A DNA stretch of 64,000 bases from Streptomyces sp. NBC_00094 (GTDB lineage: Bacteria > Actinomycetota > Actinomycetes > Streptomycetales > Streptomycetaceae): contig NZ_JAPEMB010000001.1 of assembly GCF_026343125.1 (NCBI RefSeq), forward strand, positions 5,833,501-5,897,500, read 5' to 3'. This document shows positions 62,051-64,000 of this stretch, one piece after another; position 1 is the first letter of the stretch, and each line of letters starts with the position of its first letter. Made by a program: the position numbers and the translations under genes. The notes under the pieces were generated by a model that worked only from the letters and a program-made list of their open reading frames with translations, was not told where the DNA came from and did not search any database.

Positions 62051-63856
62051 GTGGACCGCACCAGACCCCTCACCCTGCTGTTGGCGAGCGCCCTCGCCGC
62101 CGGCGGGCTCATGGCGCTCACCCCTGCGGCGGCCCAGGCCGCCGACGCCGAACTCGCCCGCAACGGCGGCTTCGAGGCCGGCCTCGACGGCTGGAGCTGC
62201 ACGGCGGGCAGTGGCGCCGTCATCTCGTCACCCGTGCACGGCGGGACGAAGGCGCTCCAGGCAACCCCGGCCGGCAGCGACAACGCCAAGTGCTCCCAGA
62301 CCGTCACCGTCAAACCCAACTCCTCGTACGAACTGAGCGGTTGGGTGCGCGGCAGCTACGTCTACCTCGGTGCCGCCGGTACCGGCACCACCGACGTCTC
62401 GACCTGGACGTCGTCGGCCTCCGACTGGCAGCGCCTCTCGACCCGGTTCACGACGGGCGCCTCGACCACCTCGGTCACGATCTACACCCACGGCTGGTAC
62501 GGCACCCCCGCCTACCAGGCCGACGACCTCTCCCTCTTCGGCCCCGGCGGCGACCCCGTCCAGATCCCGGCCGCCCCCGCCGGGCTCTCCGCGGGCTCGC
62601 CGACCTCCACCACCGTGCCGCTGACCTGGACCGCGGTCTCCGGTGCCACCTCGTACCACGTCTACCGGGGCACCACGAAGATCCAGACGGTCACCGGCAC
62701 CTCGGCCACCGCGACCGGGCTGACGGCCTCCACCCCGTACACCTTCCAGGTCACCGCGGTGAACAGCGCGGGCGAGTCCCCGAAGTCCGCGACCGTGACC
62801 GCCACGACGACCAGCGGCGGCGGGGGCGGCAACCCCGGCCTGCCCGCGCACGCCCTCGTCGGCTACCTGCACGCCAGCTTCGCCAACGGCTCCGGCTACA
62901 CCCGCATGGCCGATGTCCCCGACTCCTGGGACGTCATCAACCTCGCCTTCGGCGAACCGACCTCGGTGACCTCCGGCGACATCCGCTTCAGCCTCTGCCC
63001 CGCCACCGAATGCCCCAACGTCGAATCCGTCGCGGACTTCAAGGCGGCGATCAAGGCCAAGCAGGCCGCGGGCAAGAAGGTCCTCATCTCCATCGGCGGC
63101 CAGAACGGCCAGGTCCAGCTCGCCACCACCGCCGCCCGCGACACCTTCGTCACGTCCGTCTCGAAGATCATCGACGAGTACGGCCTCGACGGCCTCGACA
63201 TCGACTTCGAGGGCCACTCCCTCTCGCTGCAGACCGGTGACACCGACTTCCGCAGTCCGACGAGCCCGGTCATCGTCCACCTGATCCAGGCGGTCAAGAC
63301 CCTCAAGGCCAAGTACGGCTCGGGCTTCGTCCTGACGATGGCCCCCGAGACCTTCTTCGTCCAGCTCGGCTACCAGTACTACGGCTCCGGCCCCTGGGGC
63401 GGCCAGGACCCGCGCGCGGGCGCCTACCTCCCGGTCATCCACGCCCTGCGCGACGACCTCACCCTGCTGCACGTCCAGGACTACAACTCGGGCTCCATCA
63501 TGGGCCTGGACAACCAGTACCACTCGATGGGCGGCGCCGACTTCCACATCGCCATGACCGACATGCTGCTCACCGGCTTCCCGGTCGCCGGCAACACGGA
63601 ACGCTTCTTCCCGGCGCTCCGCCCCGAGCAGGTCGCCATCGGCCTCCCGGCCTCCACCCAGGCGGGCAACGGCCACACGGCCCCCGCCGAGGTGAACAAG
63701 GCCCTCGACTGCCTCACGAAGAAGACCGGCTGCGGCACCTACCAGACCCACGGCACCTGGCCGACGCTGCGCGGCCTGATGACCTGGTCGATCAACTGGG
63801 ACCGCTACAACCAGTGGCAGTTCTCGCAGAACTTCGACGCGTACACGTGGAGCTGA
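62051..63856 (+). CDS. Secreted GH18 chitinase
   Basis: A 601-residue exported enzyme. The signal peptide ends at about residue 35 (AQA-AD). A carbohydrate-binding domain (about 36-170), a fibronectin III domain (about 175-262) and a Gly-rich linker precede the GH18 catalytic domain with LDGLDIDFE (catalytic Glu) and ISIGGQNG. It hydrolyses chitin to oligosaccharides outside the cell. GTG 62051 has GGAGG 5 bases upstream. Regulated by the DasR-type site at 61991. Confidence 0.93.
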   Translation: MDRTRPLTLLLASALAAGGLMALTPAAAQAADAELARNGGFEAGLDGWSCTAGSGAVISSPVHGGTKALQATPAGSDNAKCSQTVTVKPNSSYELSGWVRGSYVYLGAAGTGTTDVSTWTSSASDWQRLSTRFTTGASTTSVTIYTHGWYGTPAYQADDLSLFGPGGDPVQIPAAPAGLSAGSPTSTTVPLTWTAVSGATSYHVYRGTTKIQTVTGTSATATGLTASTPYTFQVTAVNSAGESPKSATVTATTTSGGGGGNPGLPAHALVGYLHASFANGSGYTRMADVPDSWDVINLAFGEPTSVTSGDIRFSLCPATECPNVESVADFKAAIKAKQAAGKKVLISIGGQNGQVQLATTAARDTFVTSVSKIIDEYGLDGLDIDFEGHSLSLQTGDTDFRSPTSPVIVHLIQAVKTLKAKYGSGFVLTMAPETFFVQLGYQYYGSGPWGGQDPRAGAYLPVIHALRDDLTLLHVQDYNSGSIMGLDNQYHSMGGADFHIAMTDMLLTGFPVAGNTERFFPALRPEQVAIGLPASTQAGNGHTAPAEVNKALDCLTKKTGCGTYQTHGTWPTLRGLMTWSINWDRYNQWQFSQNFDAYTWS

Positions 63857-64000
63857 CCGCCAGGATCAGCACGCCCAGGCAGAGGCTGGCCAGCACGTCC
63901 AGCGGCCAGTGAAAGCCCCGTAGGACAAGACCGGTCCCCGTCACCGCCGTCAGCACGGCGGCGACGGGGATCAGCCGGTTCGAGACGAGGAAGGCCGCGC
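63792..64000 (-). CDS. PAP2 superfamily phosphatase, C-terminal part
   Basis: Reading the minus strand from the window edge gives 68 residues to a TGA at 63792. LRGFHWPLDVLASLCLG is the last PAP2 motif (His, Asp) within a hydrophobic helix. The N-terminal part and the other motifs are outside the window. It converges on the chitinase gene and overlaps its 3' end by 65 bases. Family enzymes dephosphorylate lipid phosphates such as undecaprenyl pyrophosphate. Confidence 0.65.
   Translation of the reverse strand, partial: AAFLVSNRLIPVAAVLTAVTGTGLVLRGFHWPLDVLASLCLGVLILAVSSTCTRRSSARTATGCSGPS

Overview
The window is about 64 kb of very GC-rich chromosome with strong third-position GC bias, frequent GTG starts, ATGA stop/start overlaps and several apparently leaderless genes. 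The gene set (nsdA-like regulator, whiG sporulation sigma factor, four clustered type I signal peptidases, GlnR-type amtB-glnK-glnD operon, DasR-type chitinase promoter) points to a Streptomyces chromosome core region. I see no tRNA or rRNA gene, insertion sequence, prophage, integrase or CRISPR array.

Layout. 0-5.5 kb: end of nsdA, then the nitrogen operon amtB-glnK-glnD behind a GlnR-type box. 5.7-14 kb: protein targeting and translation: ffh, an ftsH-type protease, a minus-strand methyltransferase, a SprT-like zinc-ribbon protein with an ECF-type promoter, then rpsP-khpA-rimM-trmD-rplS. 14-18.4 kb: four signal peptidases, a NUDIX hydrolase and a DUF2469 protein. 18.5-21.7 kb: yraN (broken by a one-base frameshift), comM and dprA. 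21.9-23.9 kb: whiG, a TetR regulator and an M23-like peptidase. 24-30 kb: rpsB, tsf, pyrH, frr, cdsA, rlmN. 30-34 kb: a TPP riboswitch and the thiamine ABC transporter thiBPQ.

The second half is more accessory. 34-37 kb (minus): a LOG-like protein and a two-gene ABC exporter. 37-42.3 kb and 51.5-58.8 kb: two blocks that look like one polyamine uptake and degradation system. Block one has a class III aminotransferase, a Lrp/AsnC regulator, an aldehyde dehydrogenase and an orphan PotD-like lipoprotein. Block two has a second aldehyde dehydrogenase, potD-potA-potB-potC and a DAO-family amine oxidoreductase. The promoter regions of both blocks carry an ATTC(C)GTTGCG element.

Between the blocks (42.4-51.4 kb) lie a small membrane protein, a divergent IclR/nitroreductase pair, a serine beta-lactamase-like peptidase, a tightly overlapping minus-strand run (glycerophosphodiesterase, DUF574 methyltransferase, histidine kinase, response regulator), adenosine deaminase, a DUF4190 membrane protein and a NADAR protein. 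The last 5 kb hold an MMPL exporter, a small hypothetical gene, a GH18 chitinase whose promoter overlaps a near-consensus DasR site, and the end of a PAP2 phosphatase.

Most genes are conserved housekeeping genes. The observations most worth checking are the yraN frameshift, the shared motif and palindromes at the polyamine promoters, the ECF-type leaderless promoter of the SprT-like gene, the folded leaders of rlmN and pyrH, and the four-gene two-component/methyltransferase operon. I did not find a clearly new multi-gene defence or mobile system.
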